A stretch of 64,000 nt of DNA from Avena insularis (GCA_023614405.1 CM042694.1:92983285-93047284), one strand, 5' to 3'. Counted from the stretch's first letter, positions 10,980-22,711 are shown. Notes: generated by a model not told the origin, from the sequence alone. Numbers and translations: made by a program.

Positions 10980-12593
10980 CTATGTGATGTCTCGTGGAGA
11001 CAGCTCTATTCCCCAAAGCGCGACTCGCCCCGTGGCGTCGGGGTTATTGAGGATATGCCCCAACGGGGCGTCGTTGACTACCACGATTTGGTGTTCCTGG
11101 AAGTAGTGGCGCAGTCGCCGGGCGGTCATAAAGACGCCATACGCCAACTTCTGGTAGTGCGGGTACCGCTGTTTTGTTGGCGTGAGGACCTCGCTGAGGT
11201 AGTATACCGGGCGTTGTATGCCGTGGACTTTGTTTTCCTCGGCTCGCTCGACGACGAGCACCGTGCTCACCACCTGGTTGGTGGCGGAGATGTACAGCAA
11301 CAGTGGTTCCCTTTCTCATGGAGTCACCAGTACCGACGAAGTGGATAGCAAGCGCTTGAGATCTTCGAATGCTTCTTGTGCTTCATTGGTCCACTCGATT
11401 TTTTCGGTCTTGCGGAGGAGCTGGTAGAAGGGCAGTGCCTTTTCACCCATCCGACTGATAAATCGACTGAGGGCCGCGATTCGTCCGGCCAGTTGCTGGA
11501 CGCCTCTTATGTTCTTCGGCTTCTCCATGGCCAGTATGGCTTTTATCTTCTTAGGGTTTGCCTCGATCCCCCTCGCGGAAATGAGGTATCCGAGTAGCTG
11601 CCCAGATGGTACGCCGAAGGCGCATTTGTCCGGATTGACCTTGATCCGGTAGCGATCGAGGTTGGCGAAGGTTTCGCGCAAATCATCGATTAGAGAGGCT
11701 TCCTCCTTGGTCTTGATTACTATGTCGTCGACATAGACTTGAATGTTGCGACCTAGTTGTTCCTTGATGCAAGCCTGCATGCATCGCTGGTAGGTGGCTC
11801 CCGCGTTTTTAAGCCCGAAGGGCATTGTGTTGTAGCAGAACACACCAAAGGGCGTTGTAAATGCTGTTTTCTCCTGATCTTCCTCCATCATTCGAATTTG
11901 GTTATAGCCTGAGTAGGCATCGAGGAAGCAGAGACGCTCACATCCAGCGGTGGAGTCGATGATCTGATCGATCCGTGGCAGCGGGAAGTGCTCTTTTGGG
12001 TAGTGCTTGTTTAAAGAAGTGAAGTCCACGCACATCCGTAGGATATCCGTGTCCTTTTTTGGTACCAGCACCGTATTGGCGAGCCAAGTTCTTTCCTTGA
12101 TCTCGCGTATGAATTTGGCCTCGAGGAGTCTGTTGATCTCCATTCCAACTGCCTGCGCTCGTGGCTCAGACAATCGCCTGATTGTTCGCTTGACTGGCCT
12201 TGCGTCGGGGTTGATGTTGACTGCGTGCTCGGGGAATTCCCTGGGAACTCCTGGCATGTCCGCAGGACACCAGGCAAAAATTTCCCAGTGCTCACGGAGG
12301 AATTCGGCGAGCGCGAGTTCCTATGCGGGACTCAAGTTGTTGGCCATGAGGGTCATCTTGGCGGGATCTGATGGATGGACCTGCACCTTCTTTGTGTGCA
12401 CGGATGAGTCGAAGGAGAGATCAGGTGAGCTTGGCCTACTCAAGGGAGGCAGACTGTTGTATGTCGTCTCTTTCAGTCTTGCGAGTTCCTCCTGCATGCC
12501 GAAGGACTGGGAGATTCTGTTGAATTCCACCGCAAGCGCCGATCGTCAGTTCCCGTTGATTGTTATGACGCCGTTGGGACCTGACATTTTCAT
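10980..12593 (-). pseudogene. Tat1 pol: reverse transcriptase and first RNase H
   Basis: The frame is the same as gag-protease and integrase. RT shows [47 protein letters not shown] and VYVDDIVIK, so the catalytic YVDD is kept. RNase H shows VYYLSEVLTPTKQRYPHYQK. Nonsense codons interrupt it: TGA near 12549, TAG near 12321, TGA at 11316-11318 and TAG at 10980-10982. No frameshift is needed to read through. Confidence 0.88.
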
Positions 12594-15485
12594 CTACAGG
12601 TAGGCGTAGTGGGGTACTGCCATGAACCTGGCAAATGCGACGTGCCCAAGGATGCAATGGTATTGTGAGGGCCAGTCGACGACTTCAAAGTCGATGCGCT
12701 CACGCCGGAAGTTCTTCGACGTGCCAAAGATGACGTCCAGGTTGATTTTGCCCAAGGGGTATACGCCTTTCCCTAGGACGATGCCGTGGAACGTTGTGTC
12801 CGATGCCTCCAAGCAGGTTAGAGGGATCCTCATTGCTCGCAAGGTACTCGTGAATATGAGGTTGATGCCGCTTCTGCCGTCCATGAAGACGTGACTCATG
12901 TCGAAGCCTCCAATTTGTGCCTCGAGTACGAGGGGGCAATGACCTAGGCGAGGTATTTGGGGCGGGTGGTCGTGTTTGTCGAAGGTAATGCATGACTCAC
13001 TGCCACTGAGGTACTTAGTGGTGGATGGTGGCGAGTGCATGGCCAAGTTGACTTGGCGAGTGATGGCCTTCTGCACCCTGTTGGAGGGGCGCCCCTTTTG
13101 GATCATCATGGTACCCATGGCCCGTGGGTACGGTTCGCCTCCGTGGTGCTGGTCCAGTGCAGCTCCGTTCGGGGGTGGCCCAGATGGTGGTGGTGGTGCG
13201 CCATGTGCCACAACGCCTGGAGCGGCTCCGTAGCCTCTTTCGACTGCATTGCGGTTCATCCGAACCAATCCCTCGTGTAGCTTGAGGAACTCGCGGCAGT
13301 CCTTGAGGAGGTGGCTGGACTTTCTCTTGCCATCATGCTTGTCGATGTAGAAGTGTACCGTGCATGGCCCGGACAGTTTGTCCTCGATGGAGGTCGCGGG
13401 TGCTTCATCGCGAGTGCGGCGTTGCCACACTTGCGTGGTTTTCCCGGGGTCGCGGTATCCGCTGCTACGGTATCCGCTATTGCGGTTATCGTCGCGTCTA
13501 TCAGCGTAGCCGGCTGTGACCATGTTGACGTCATCGCGATCGTCGTAGACGTCCATGAGACGCTTGCCTCGGCGGTCGCGTCTGCATTCGAGTTGTGCCT
13601 CCTCGTCGGAGTGAACATGATTCTTCACCGAATCTTCTCCATCGGCCCACCGATTCGCGATCTCCATTAGGTGGTCGATGGTCTGGGGTTTTGAGCGGCC
13701 TAGCTCCTCCCTGAGTTCCATGCGGCGGACACCACCGTTGAATGCGTCAATCGCATGGTCTTCCAAGATGTTCTCCGCGGAGTTCTTGATGATGGACCAC
13801 CTTTGGATGTAAGAGCGCAACGATTCGCCAGATCTTTGCTGGCAGCATCTCAGTTCTTCGATTGAGGCGGGCCGTTTGTACGTGCCCTTAAAGTTGCGCA
13901 CGAAGCTGTAGACCAGCTCATCCCAACTGCGAATGGATCCGCGTGGAAGGTTATTGAGCCATGCCCGGGCGGCCTGCAGTTGTAGCTGCAAGCATTGCAT
14001 CGCAGTACTTCGATTGCCTCCATGTAGACTGACGGAGGAGATGTGGTCCTCCAGCCAGATCTTGGGGTCCTGCAGACCGTCAAATTTCGGGTTCTCCGAT
14101 GGGAGTTTAAACCCTTTAGGCATTCGCTTTTGCCTGATGGATCTGCTGAAGCATCTGGCGCCGCAGAGCTCCCCATCTTCTTCTTCCGAGTCAGTCGACC
14201 GAGCACGTCGTGCCCTTGACTTGTCGATCTTGCGCTGCGTGAGTTCGTCACGTGCATCGTAGTCGCGATCGTGTCGTCGTGAGCGGTGGCGTTGAGACAG
14301 GTCGTGACTGTCATCGCTGGGCGAGGGCAAGGAGTAGCGCTTTGCTAGCGCTTTGCCCTTTTTTGGGTCTGGTACCGGCTCCTTGTCGAGGGCGGCCTCG
14401 ATTAGCCCCAAACCCGCGATCGTAGATCGGTGCATGGCAGTTCGGGGATCTCCAGCTGCCGGCTGGTTATTGAGGAGGTACATGGTGGCTGTTGTCACCG
14501 CAGCCTGCGGTGTTCTGGGAACCATGTTGCCTCTCGTGTCGACTGTCATAGAGCCGAAGTCGAGGACTTTCGCGGCCTCTATGCGCTCTTGCTCGGTGAG
14601 GTGAGCCATCCGCGACTGCCTCTTCTTGGCGAGGTACTCATTGCCTCTTGAGGAGGATCCTCTGTAGGAGAAGAGCCCAGCGCGACGAAGGCTTGATTCG
14701 TCCGCTGCCTTTTTACGCGCCTCGAGTTGCGTGATTGCTTGTTTTTGGCACTTGAATTCCTCTTTTAGGAGCCAGTGGTAGCCCATCAGCAGTTCCTGCG
14801 GGGACCCAAATGGTAGAGGTGCACCTCGTAGGGCTTCGCGGCAGCGATCCCACTCTTGCTCGTTGAGCCTGATCACGACGTGTTCGCCGGTTTGCTCGTT
14901 GATCATGCTAGGAGGTTCAACTGCTCCTCCGTTGCCACAGTTACCACCGTTGCCGCCGTTGCCACCGTTGCCGGCGTTGGGTGGGTCGGTGCCGTTGCCG
15001 GTGTTACCACCATTGCCGCGATTGGGTGGATCGGTGCCATTGCCGGTGTTGCCACCGTTACCGCGATTGGCGGAGGTGTCGCCCGCGTTGATGACGGTGC
15101 ACATGAAGTGATTAGGGAAGCTGTTGCTTCCACAACTTTCAGATCCGAAACCGTAGGTTCCATCTTCAGTGGCCAGATCGCTTAGATTGGAGTCGCGACT
15201 GCCATCGCTGACCGTGTTCTCGACTGCCACCGGAGTGTTGAGCTCGCTGAGGGTGCCAATCGATGGAGGGAACCATGATGCCGGGGCAATCGCCGGTGGT
15301 GCCCATCTGACCAACTTGGAAGCGGAAGCTCCCAATCGCCAGGCTGATTCCGTCACCCACGGACTCGAAGGCCGGGCGGGTGGCCGGCGTGTGGACGGTG
15401 AAGTCGAAGGCGCCGAAGAGCTAGCAAATCTCCGTTGTTGCGGAGTTGTAGATCGCAGTTGATGGGGACGAAGAAACCGCAACAT
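12594..15485 (-). pseudogene. Tat1 gag and protease
   Basis: The first ATG after the primer binding site is at 15485; the open frame itself begins at 15497. The order is a Gly/Asn-rich repeat (14926-15077), then a basic Ser/Arg region, then the capsid-like Retrotrans_gag block (SWDELVYSFVRNF, then RSGESLRSYIQRW) at about 13750-13930, then an aspartic protease with FMDGRSGINLIF at about 12855-12890. The protease motif in relatives is usually DGGS; here Arg replaces the second Gly. The frame ends with TAG at 12594-12596 and continues in frame into RT. Gag would form the particle and the protease would mature it. Confidence 0.85.
14926..15077 (-). repeat. 45-nt tandem repeat coding NRGNGGNTGNGTDPP in Tat1 gag
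   Basis: About two full 15-residue units of Asn/Gly-rich sequence, followed by shorter GNGGN triplet-like repeats. It is in frame with gag, so length changes would not break the protein. Confidence 0.8.
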
Positions 15486-15499
15486 TAGCACTCCCAATT

Positions 15500-15515
15500 C
15501 CCACAGACGGCGCCA
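15500..15515 (-). promoter_or_regulatory. Tat1 primer binding site
   Basis: Two bases after the 5' LTR the minus strand reads TGGCGCCGTCTGTGGG. Its first nine bases fit the complement of the 3' end of plant tRNA-Asp (family knowledge), so reverse transcription would start here. Confidence 0.75.
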
Positions 15516-15517
15516 AT

Positions 15518-16007
15518 TGACGAGGGTTTAACTCATCAATGCCCATTGTTATGGACTTGGGTTTTGGAGAAGGAGGGAGCGCTGGAGACATCTATCGGCT
15601 AGCAAACAAGCACACAGGGGACAAAGGATTTACCTAGGTCCAGGCCTCGTAGAGGTCCCTACTCCTGCTTGTCTGCTCGCGGAATTATCGAAGGAGTCGA
15701 AAGTTACAATGGTGCACAGATGCAATCTGGTGAGGGTTTGTGGAAACTAGGGTTGCGTGTGTCCTCCTCGCTGCCCCGTCCTAGCCTTTATATAGATAGG
15801 CTAGGTCTCGGGTAGCAGGTCGAGTCGGTTACAAGCTAGGGTTTTCCCCTTCAAACTTTCTATCTTTAGCTTTTTCTTGATCTTCAAGCAATCGAGAGTC
15901 CGTAGGTTACTCGAGTCCTTCCATCTGGGCCTTGGCGAAACCGTGGGCCTATACCTATTTGGACCGTATATACCAAGCTCGAGTACCTGTAGGGTATACC
16001 CATGTCA
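15518..16007 (-). repeat. Tat1 5' LTR (element orientation), with promoter
   Basis: This 490-bp direct repeat of 3012-3501 lies upstream of gag in element orientation, so it would drive the genomic RNA. The minus strand reads TCTATATAAA at 15787-15796, a good TATA box. Confidence 0.95.
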
Positions 16008-16012
16008 CTAGG
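16008..16012. repeat. Target site duplication CTAGG, right of Tat1
   Basis: This is the partner of 3007-3011, and the integrase frame of element A resumes directly after it. Confidence 0.95.
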
Positions 16013-16780
16013 TATCTTATGACTGATGGAGGTTCACATTTCATTCATGTTGGCTTTAGGAAGACCATTGCTAAATATGACGTCAATCATAGAATTTCTT
16101 TAGCTTATCATCCCCAAACTAGTGGGCAACTAGAACTATCAAATAGAGAAATCAAATCCATCTTGCAAAAAACTGTTAATAGATCTAGGGAAAATTGGGC
16201 TAAAAAGTTGAATGATGCTTTATGGGCTTATAGAAGTGCTTATAAAAATCCTATGGGAATGTCTCCTTACAAAATGGTCTATGGGAAAGCTTGTCACCTG
16301 CATTTAGAGTTAGAACACAAAGCTTATTGGGCAGTGAAAGAACTTAATAGAGATTTCAAACTTGCTGGTAGGAAAAGATTGTTTGACTTGAGTTCTTTAG
16401 ATGAGTGGAGAAGCGAAGCGTATGAAAATGCTAGACTCATTAAAGAAAAAGTTAAAAGATGGCATGCCAGGAGAATTCTTAAGAGAGAATTTCATGTTGG
16501 TGAGAAAGTTCTATTGTATAGGTCTCGTCTCAGATTTTTTATAGGAAAACTACTTTCAAAATGGGAAGGACCTTTTGTTATTAAAGAGGTGTATCGTTCA
16601 GGTGCAATAAAAGTTTATTCCTTAAGAGATAACACTACACAAGTGGTGAATGTGCAAAGACTCACGCACTATATTTCTGGAGATTCTTACAATGAAGATA
16701 TTGATATTATTCAAGTGGTGACTCCGAAAGAATTTATTAAAGAACAAATTCAGAAACCTGTAGAGTCTGTTTTCGAATAG

Positions 16781-17100
16781 CTAACAGTTCTGGTAAGAAA
16801 AGATCCGCGAAATTTTTTTTAATCTATATTTTTGCAATTTTTATCTAACATGGAAATTAATGAGTCAAAAGAGGGACGGAAATGGAGCCCGGGTGGCTCA
16901 CACCACCTCATGGCACGGGCCCACCTGGCCACGCCACCAGGGGGTGCGGCCACCCTGGAGCCTGTCTCTGACCCGTTTTCTCCTAGTACCTTAATTTTGT
17001 TGTTAAACTTTGTAATATATAATCCCCTGGATCCCCCGAGGTCCGTATATCGTGTTCTCGTCGTGTTTTTGTTTCAATCTGTTTTGTTTAGATATCGCTC
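16781..17100. other. Element A, non-coding stretch after integrase (copy 1)
   Basis: No open frame of note is present. It includes a GC-rich part with CCACGCCACCAGGGGGTG and then a pyrimidine-rich run to CGCTCCAG at 17097-17104, which could act as a 3' splice site for the next open frame. Copy 2 has the same sequence at 26999-27316. Confidence 0.6.
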
Positions 17101-17104
17101 CAGG

Positions 17105-17481
17105 ATTCGTCTTTGGAGGACTATGAGCTACGACGCCGGCGCGAGCTCCATCGCAATCTTGAGCAGGGGACTTTCATAGGATGGGTGGAAGAAGAAAGGA
17201 TCACAGCTAGGTGCGAAGACATGGATCGAAGCATCGAGGAGGAAGTGAAGAGCATGTTAGCAGACATGAAAGGACAGGGGATGATACATCTAGTTCTAGA
17301 CCTCAGTTCCTGCCCTGCAGCGGTGGAAGCTCTACGAGCCACTGATGAGTTTTGCGATAAGTACAGAGTCCTGAGGAGAAAAGTGGATATACTTCAAGAT
17401 AAGAATAATAGGCTTCGCAAGATCCTGGAAGATTTTCTCACTCCGATCATGATCACAACACCACCACCACCGAAGGAGTAA
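17105..17481 (+). CDS. Element A extra open frame between integrase and 3' LTR, unknown product (copy 1)
   Basis: The frame reads SLEDYELRRRRELHRN, later TFIGWVEEERITARCEDMD, then a Leu/Arg/Lys-rich coiled-coil-like end and TTPPPPKE, with TAA at 17479-17481. About 122 codons are open from 17113, but the first ATG in frame is internal (near 17221). Upstream, CGCTCCAG ending at 17104 would serve as a 3' splice site, so it may be an exon of a spliced RNA; that is an inference. It sits where Athila elements may carry an env-like gene, but I see no signal peptide or membrane segment and do not call it env. Copy 2 (27321-27697) has the same frame with a TGA. Confidence 0.5.
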
Positions 17482-19383
17482 TTCATCATCAGGTTTCGAC
17501 ATCCCCTTCGTTTGTTCCAAGCTTGGGGGAGTGCCACGGTATCATATCATAATCTTTCATCTTTTTATCTTTTTAGTAGAGTCATATCATGAATAAGAGA
17601 AGTTATCATATAGGATAGTTTGCATTGCGGAAGTATGTCCCCTCTAGTTAGATATCTATGTATCCCTTGGTGTGAGTTACCGTTATGGAATATTAATGAG
17701 AAGTTCTATCGTTTACTTTTTGCACATCTTATTTTAGTTTGCAATTTCTGTTATATGATTGATCTTGTTGTTAGTATTGGTATCACTTTGGGATCATTAA
17801 GTAAATTTAATTGGTTTTGGCAAATTTAGCTCTGGTCAGTAGCAACATTATTTAAGTATTGAATGGAAAAGAGAAAAGTACTTTTAATATAATTTCATCA
17901 TCTTTCTTTCTTGTTTGGCTCATAAGCTTAGTATTCTCTAGTTAAGATCTTTTGTGCTTCCAAGGACGATTGCATGATTGTTTCTATCACTTGTATGTTT
18001 GTTTGTTTCCTTCAACTCTTATGCTTGCTACCCAACCTTCCCAGCCAAAAACTTGTACTGAGAGGGAATGTTTCTCATGCATCCAATCCTTGAACCAAAA
18101 CCTATGCCATTTGTGTGCACCATATCTACCTATTACCATTATTGCTACTTCAAGTAAACTCTCGAGTTTTATCTATCTTCCAAATTAAACTTTTTATGTG
18201 AAAACTAGTGATTAAAGCTCTCACAAACTTGATGGCACACGTTATTTTCTTGTACTTAATAAATTTGAACCATTGTGACTGTCTTATGAAGCTTGTATGC
18301 TTGCATTTTATAAGTTGGGAGTTAGCAAAACCATGCTGTCATGGGGTTCGCTTTCAACATTGCACTTATTATTTAGTTGATATCATGTTCTTTTGTTTAT
18401 GGATGCTGGCGGTGTGAAATAAAATGAGAGCTTGTAAGCTCATGGAGTCTGTATATGTGTTAGATAAACGCCTGGGCGGCTAGCCTAAGCCATGCCTAAT
18501 CATGGTGGAAACTTGTAGCATAACCATAGTGGCATTCTATGAAGCATCTTCAATAAAAACCTATGCAAATAGCGAATAAAAAGATCGTTGAGATGCTCAC
18601 TGTCTATTGCCTTGTCATTTTGATATGGGATAGCTCTTGTGTCATGGGGCAAGGGGTACCCCGTTGGTGGTTCTCTATGATACACATACACTTACAATGA
18701 CAAGAACTTACTGGAGACCAAAGTTGAGTACCATTAGGTCTGGTACTCATACTCAAGGGCATGAGACTTCTAACTTATAATTTGTCAAGCATATAACTCA
18801 TATTTTCCTCACATTAACCTTAATCACCTCAAGATGCTTATGATAGGGGAAATGAGAGCTGAAAGCTAGTAAGTACCATAATTTTTGGAAGCTCTTTATG
18901 AGACTTGAAATCCCTGCTTCCCTCTGTGAAGGGTCTTTCTTTTAATTTTTAGTTGAGTCAGTAAACCTATTCCTTTCTATCTCAAGCAAGCATTTGAGTC
19001 GTTATGATTCAGTCACCCATATGATGATATATTCAATCATGTTTCTTATGTTCCTTGTTTTGCACACTGCTCTTACCTAAGTGAATATAGCATTGAAAGC
19101 TATCATTGAAAACCCATTATATTTTACTGCCACAATTTGTTAACCATTCTATGACCAAGAACAAAGTTTGCCATTACCAATTATGATTTACTTTGTGTAT
19201 CTTTATAGTGTTTCCGTTACTCATTGCAAGTTGAATTATAAAATAGTTAGTTGTTTTCTATTATGATTTATGTATTGATGAATGTGATACTTCTTGTCCG
19301 TATTCTCTTTATCGACACTTCACTCCATAAACCTGTGGACATGTTTATTGAGCTCAGTTTACGCTTGGGGACAAGCGAAGTCT
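17482..19383. other. Element A long 3' non-coding region (copy 1)
   Basis: About 1.9 kb without a supportable gene, starting just before a CAAGCTTGGGGGAGTG motif (17519-17534) that copies the polypurine tract. From about 17950 to 19000 it is clearly similar to the interior 3' region of element B (about 24050-24930), for example around GATTAAAGCTCTCAC and GGTACCCCGTTGG. Short open frames on both strands are not consistently kept. Confidence 0.7.
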
Positions 19384-19397
19384 AAGCTTGGGGGAGT
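19384..19397 (+). promoter_or_regulatory. Element A polypurine tract (copy 1)
   Basis: AAGCTTGGGGGAGT lies directly before the LTR start TGATACG. The same tract is at 29558-29571 in copy 2. Confidence 0.8.
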
Positions 19398-19713
19398 TGA
19401 TACGTCTATTTTGCATAACTATTCTATATCATAATTCACTGTTATTCATTGATATATTTCATATTAAGATATGGTACTTATGTTATTTCATCTATTTTTG
19501 CATGATTGATGATTTTTGGAGGATGAACCACTGGAGTCAGGATTCTGATGGAAAGAGCACTGTTCGGATGCAAATTTCGCGAAGATCAGAAAATTCTAGA
19601 AAATATATGGAAAATCCTATTTTCCAGAAGACGAAGGAAGCCAGAAGGAGGAGCGGAGTTGGGCCACAGGGGCCCACACACCCTGGTGGCGCGGGTCCCC
19701 CTGGCCGCGCCAC
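19398..19713 (+). repeat. Element A 3' LTR, first 316 bp (copy 1)
   Basis: Starts TGATACGTCTATTTTGC and is cut at CGCGCCAC by insertion of element B. The identical breakpoint is in copy 2 (29572-29887). The remainder of the LTR survives only once, at 50127-51320. Confidence 0.88.
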
Positions 19714-21263
19714 TGATACGTTGCTAACGTATCCATAATTTTTGATGTTCCATGCTTGGTTTTTATCTACTTTCTTATATTTGTTCCACTTTGGAGTACT
19801 TTTTATACACTTTCTTGGACTAACCTATTAACAAGATGCCACAGTGCTAGCTGCCTGTTTTCTGCTGTTTTTGGTTCTAGGAAAGTCAGAAAATGAATAT
19901 TCTCGGAATTGGACGGGACAAAAGCCAAAGTCAGTTTTTCACCGAGGGGGACATGGAGCTAGAATACGAGACGGAGAGGGGCCAGAGGGCCACCACACCA
20001 CCTGGCCACACGACTAGGCCTGGTCCGCGCCAGGGGGTGGTGTGGCCGCCTAGAGCACCCCCTCGGCCTCCCCTTTCGCCTATAATATGCCTCCGATACA
20101 GAAACCCTAAGTACCCGATCAAAATTCCACGAAAGAGTGCAGAGTCGTCATCTCCATCCCTAGATTGAGAGGGATCTGAAGCTCTTCCCGGCACCCTGTC
20201 GGAGGGGAGAATTCACCCTGGAGGCCTTCTTCATCACCATGCAAGCCTCCGGTGTGATGCGTGAGTAGTTCATCCTTGGACTACGGGTCCATGTAGTAGC
20301 TAGATGGCTGGTTCTTCTCCTTTGTGCTATCATGTTTAGATCTTGTGAGCTCCATTCATGATCAAGATCATCTATTTGTAATCCTACATGTTGTGTTTGC
20401 GGGGATCTGATGGATATTGAGATGCTATTTCAGATTGATTATTGATTCTATCATGTCTTTGTTATTTGTGATCTTGCATGCTTTTCGTTGTTAGTAGCTA
20501 TCTTGTCCAAGTAGATGCTAGCAACTCCAAGAGTTAGTATTTATGCTCGACAGTGGGTTCATGCTCTAGTAATCTAGGGAAGTGACAGAAATCTCTAAGG
20601 TACTAGATGTGTTGTTGCTACTAGGGAGAAAACAACAATCCTTTGTTCATAGAATAATCATATTGTTTACTTTACACGCAATGCGTAATGCAATTATATG
20701 TTGCTTGCAACTTAATACTGGAGGGGTTCGGATGATAACCTGAAGGTGGATTATTAGTCATAGATGCAGTTGGATTACGGTCTATGTATAATGTTTTAAT
20801 GCCCAATCGAATCTCAAAGGAGTCAAGATGATTAGTATATGCATGTATGCTTTCTCGATGTTTGTCAATTAGCCCTGATGTAATTTGTTCACCCAACATG
20901 TCATCTATCTTAAGGAGAACCACCACTAGTGAACTATGGACCCCCGGTCCTTTCTTTTGTCATCAATCTACCACTGTTTACTGCTTTCTGTTTACTTTCT
21001 GCAATCTTTTACTTTCTTCCACACAGTGCGTTTAATCCTTTGTTTTCAGCAAAACCGGTGAGTTTGACAACCTCACTGTAAGTTGGGGGCAAAGTTCTGT
21101 GGTTGTGTTGTGCAGGATTCCAAGTTGGCAACAACACCTTGGAGGTGTTTACTTCCTCCTACTGGTTCGATAACCTTTTCATAACTGAGGGAAACTTGCT
21201 GATGTGCTCATCATACCTTCCTCTTGGGGTTCCCCGACAAGCTCGACATATCTTGGGCCATCA
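19714..21263 (+). repeat. Element B 5' LTR, uninterrupted (copy 1)
   Basis: A 1,550-bp LTR from TGATACGTTGC to TTGGGCCATCA. A TATA-like GCCTATAATATGC lies at about 20079-20090. It keeps the empty site of Tat2 (single AGAAT, 19961-19965) and of solo LTR C (single GCCAC, 20005-20009). Confidence 0.9.
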
Positions 21264-21273
21264 AGCTCTTTTC

Positions 21274-21287
21274 TGGCGCCGTTGCTA
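21274..21287 (+). promoter_or_regulatory. Element B primer binding site (copy 1)
   Basis: TGGCGCCGTTGCTA, ten bases after the 5' LTR. In copy 2 the same place (45636-45649) reads TGGCGCCGTTGCCG, which fits the complement of the plant tRNA-Asp 3' end over 14 bases (tRNA sequence from memory). Confidence 0.8.
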
Positions 21288-21364
21288 GGAAGACAAGGAC
21301 ATCTTCACAAGGATTGAACTATTCTTCAAGAAATCTACTAGATTCTGCTGCTGCAGGTAGCTTT

Positions 21365-22711
21365 ATGACCATTACTTTGGGTGCTGAACCAAAGCTCCTG
21401 GATAATATGATGGCTAACTATTCTGAATGGCACACTGAAAGAGCTCCACAAGGTAAGAAGGTACATTCTGTTGAAGAAACCTCCTCCTTGAGTGATAAAA
21501 TTGATGTTATTATGTCTATGCTTGTTAATGGGAAAGCTCATATTGATCCAAATCATGTTCCCTTAGTCTCTTTGGTTGCTCAAGAAGAGCAAGTTGATGT
21601 GAACTTTATAAGAAATAATAATTTTAGCAACAATGCCTACATGAATAATTTTGGTAATAATAATTATAGGCCATATCCTCTCCACAATGGTAATGCTTAT
21701 GGAAATTCCTACAACAACAATAGGAGTGCACCCTCTGAACTTGAAGTTATGCTTAAAGATTTTATTAGTAAACAAATTGCTTTCAATAAAACTATTGAGA
21801 AAAAACTCTCTAATGCTGAAAGAAAAATAGAATCATTGGCTGAGGCACAATCTTCGTTGAAAAAAATGGCTGCTAAACTTGAAACTATTGATAATCCCTT
21901 TGCTGCTACTAATGCCATACAAGTTAGAATTGATGAAAATGTTAGATTACTAGCTGAATTGCATGCTAAGTGGGAAAGAGAATATGAAATTGCTAGAAAT
22001 ATTAGTGTTTCTACTATCACTACAGCTAGTGTTGAAGCTAGTAATAGCTCTACTACTTTAGATGATAATTATGATTTTGATCTTGATGGTTGCAACATCT
22101 CTGAAGTAATCAAGTTCCTACAAAATCTTGCTAAAAGTCCTAATGCTAGTGCTATGAATATGGCCTTTACAAAACATATTACTGATGCTCTCATAAAAAT
22201 CAAAGAAGAAAAGATAAAACATAAAGCTTCTATTCCTATGAAACAAGAAGATGGTTGGGAACCCATCATTAATATGAAAGTGAATGATTTTGATTTCAAA
22301 GCTTTATGTGATCTTGATAGTAGTGTTTCTATTATGCCTAGAAAGATTTATGATATGCTTGATTTGCCACCTTTGGAAGATTGTTATTTGAATGTCCCAC
22401 TTGATGATAATGCTAAAAAGAAACTCATGGGGAGTATTAATGATGTTCTTATTATGGTTAGCAATGCCTGTGTCCCTGTTGATTTCTATGTTTTGGATGT
22501 TTAATACAATGCTTCTTGTCCTATTACTTTGGGAAGACCTTTTCTTAGAACTGTTGGTGCCATTATTGATATGAAAGAAGGCACCATTAAATATCAACTC
22601 CCACTCAAGAAAGGTATAGAACACTTCCCTAAGAAGAGATAGAAGATTCCTTTTGCCTCTCCTATGAGAACAAAATTTGCTCTTAATGCTTGTTCATTTG
22701 AGAACACTTGA
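21365..22711 (+). pseudogene. Element B gag C-terminal part and protease (copy 1)
   Basis: The first in-frame ATG is at 21365. The sequence begins in the middle of an Athila-type Gag (LLDNMMANYSEWHTER), has an Asn-rich stretch (NNNFSNNAYMNNFGNNN), a coiled-coil-like part, and a protease region (LCDLDSSVSIMP, then GRPFLRTVGAIIDM). Relatives usually have DLGAS at the active site; here it is DLDSS in both copies, so the protease was probably already dead before duplication. TAA at 22502-22504 (GAA in copy 2) and a TAG near 22640 break it; the last stop is TGA at 22709-22711. No RT follows. Confidence 0.8.

Larger units (their letters stand above)
3012..16007 (-). mobile_element. Tat1: complete Ty3/gypsy LTR retrotransposon with two RNase H domains and an antisense gene
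   Basis: The element has two 490-bp LTRs starting TG and ending CA, a 5-bp duplication, a primer binding site and a polypurine tract. Gag-pol is on the minus strand (15485 down to 9090) and an antisense gene is on the + strand (4811-8652). The order protease, RT, RNase H, second RNase H, integrase is that of the Tat/Retand lineage (family knowledge). A hand count finds 14 mismatches between the LTRs, about 97% identity. That implies an insertion roughly a million years old under commonly used grass LTR rates; the date is an inference. Confidence 0.92.
2427..16780 (+). pseudogene. Element A integrase, copy 1, split by Tat1
   Basis: The integrase would insert element cDNA into the chromosome. 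The N-terminal part is 2427-3011, with a zinc-binding region ending CDECQ, and the catalytic WGFDFMG aspartate. The gene resumes at 16013 with LMTDGGSHF (second aspartate) and LELSNRE (glutamate), and ends with TAG at 16778-16780. Tat1 interrupts it between the codons for VPR and YLM. The zinc region reads GGNHAGD where copy 2 has GGHHAGD, so one histidine is lost. TAG at 2403 and 2418 separate it from RNase H. The upstream part has no ATG in frame near its start, consistent with a polyprotein segment. Confidence 0.85.

Noticed and set aside
14856..15185. CRISPR-like array from regularly spaced repeats
   Set aside because: The repeats are contiguous 45-nt coding units in gag without unique spacers, in a plant genome.
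17105..17481. Env-like gene of element A
   Set aside because: The position fits, but there is no signal peptide, membrane segment or cysteine pattern, and it is far too short.
18500..18691. Small minus strand frame (also at 28660-28866) as a gene
   Set aside because: It is broken or shifted in the related B sequence and has no recognisable features; it lies in the conserved non-coding module.
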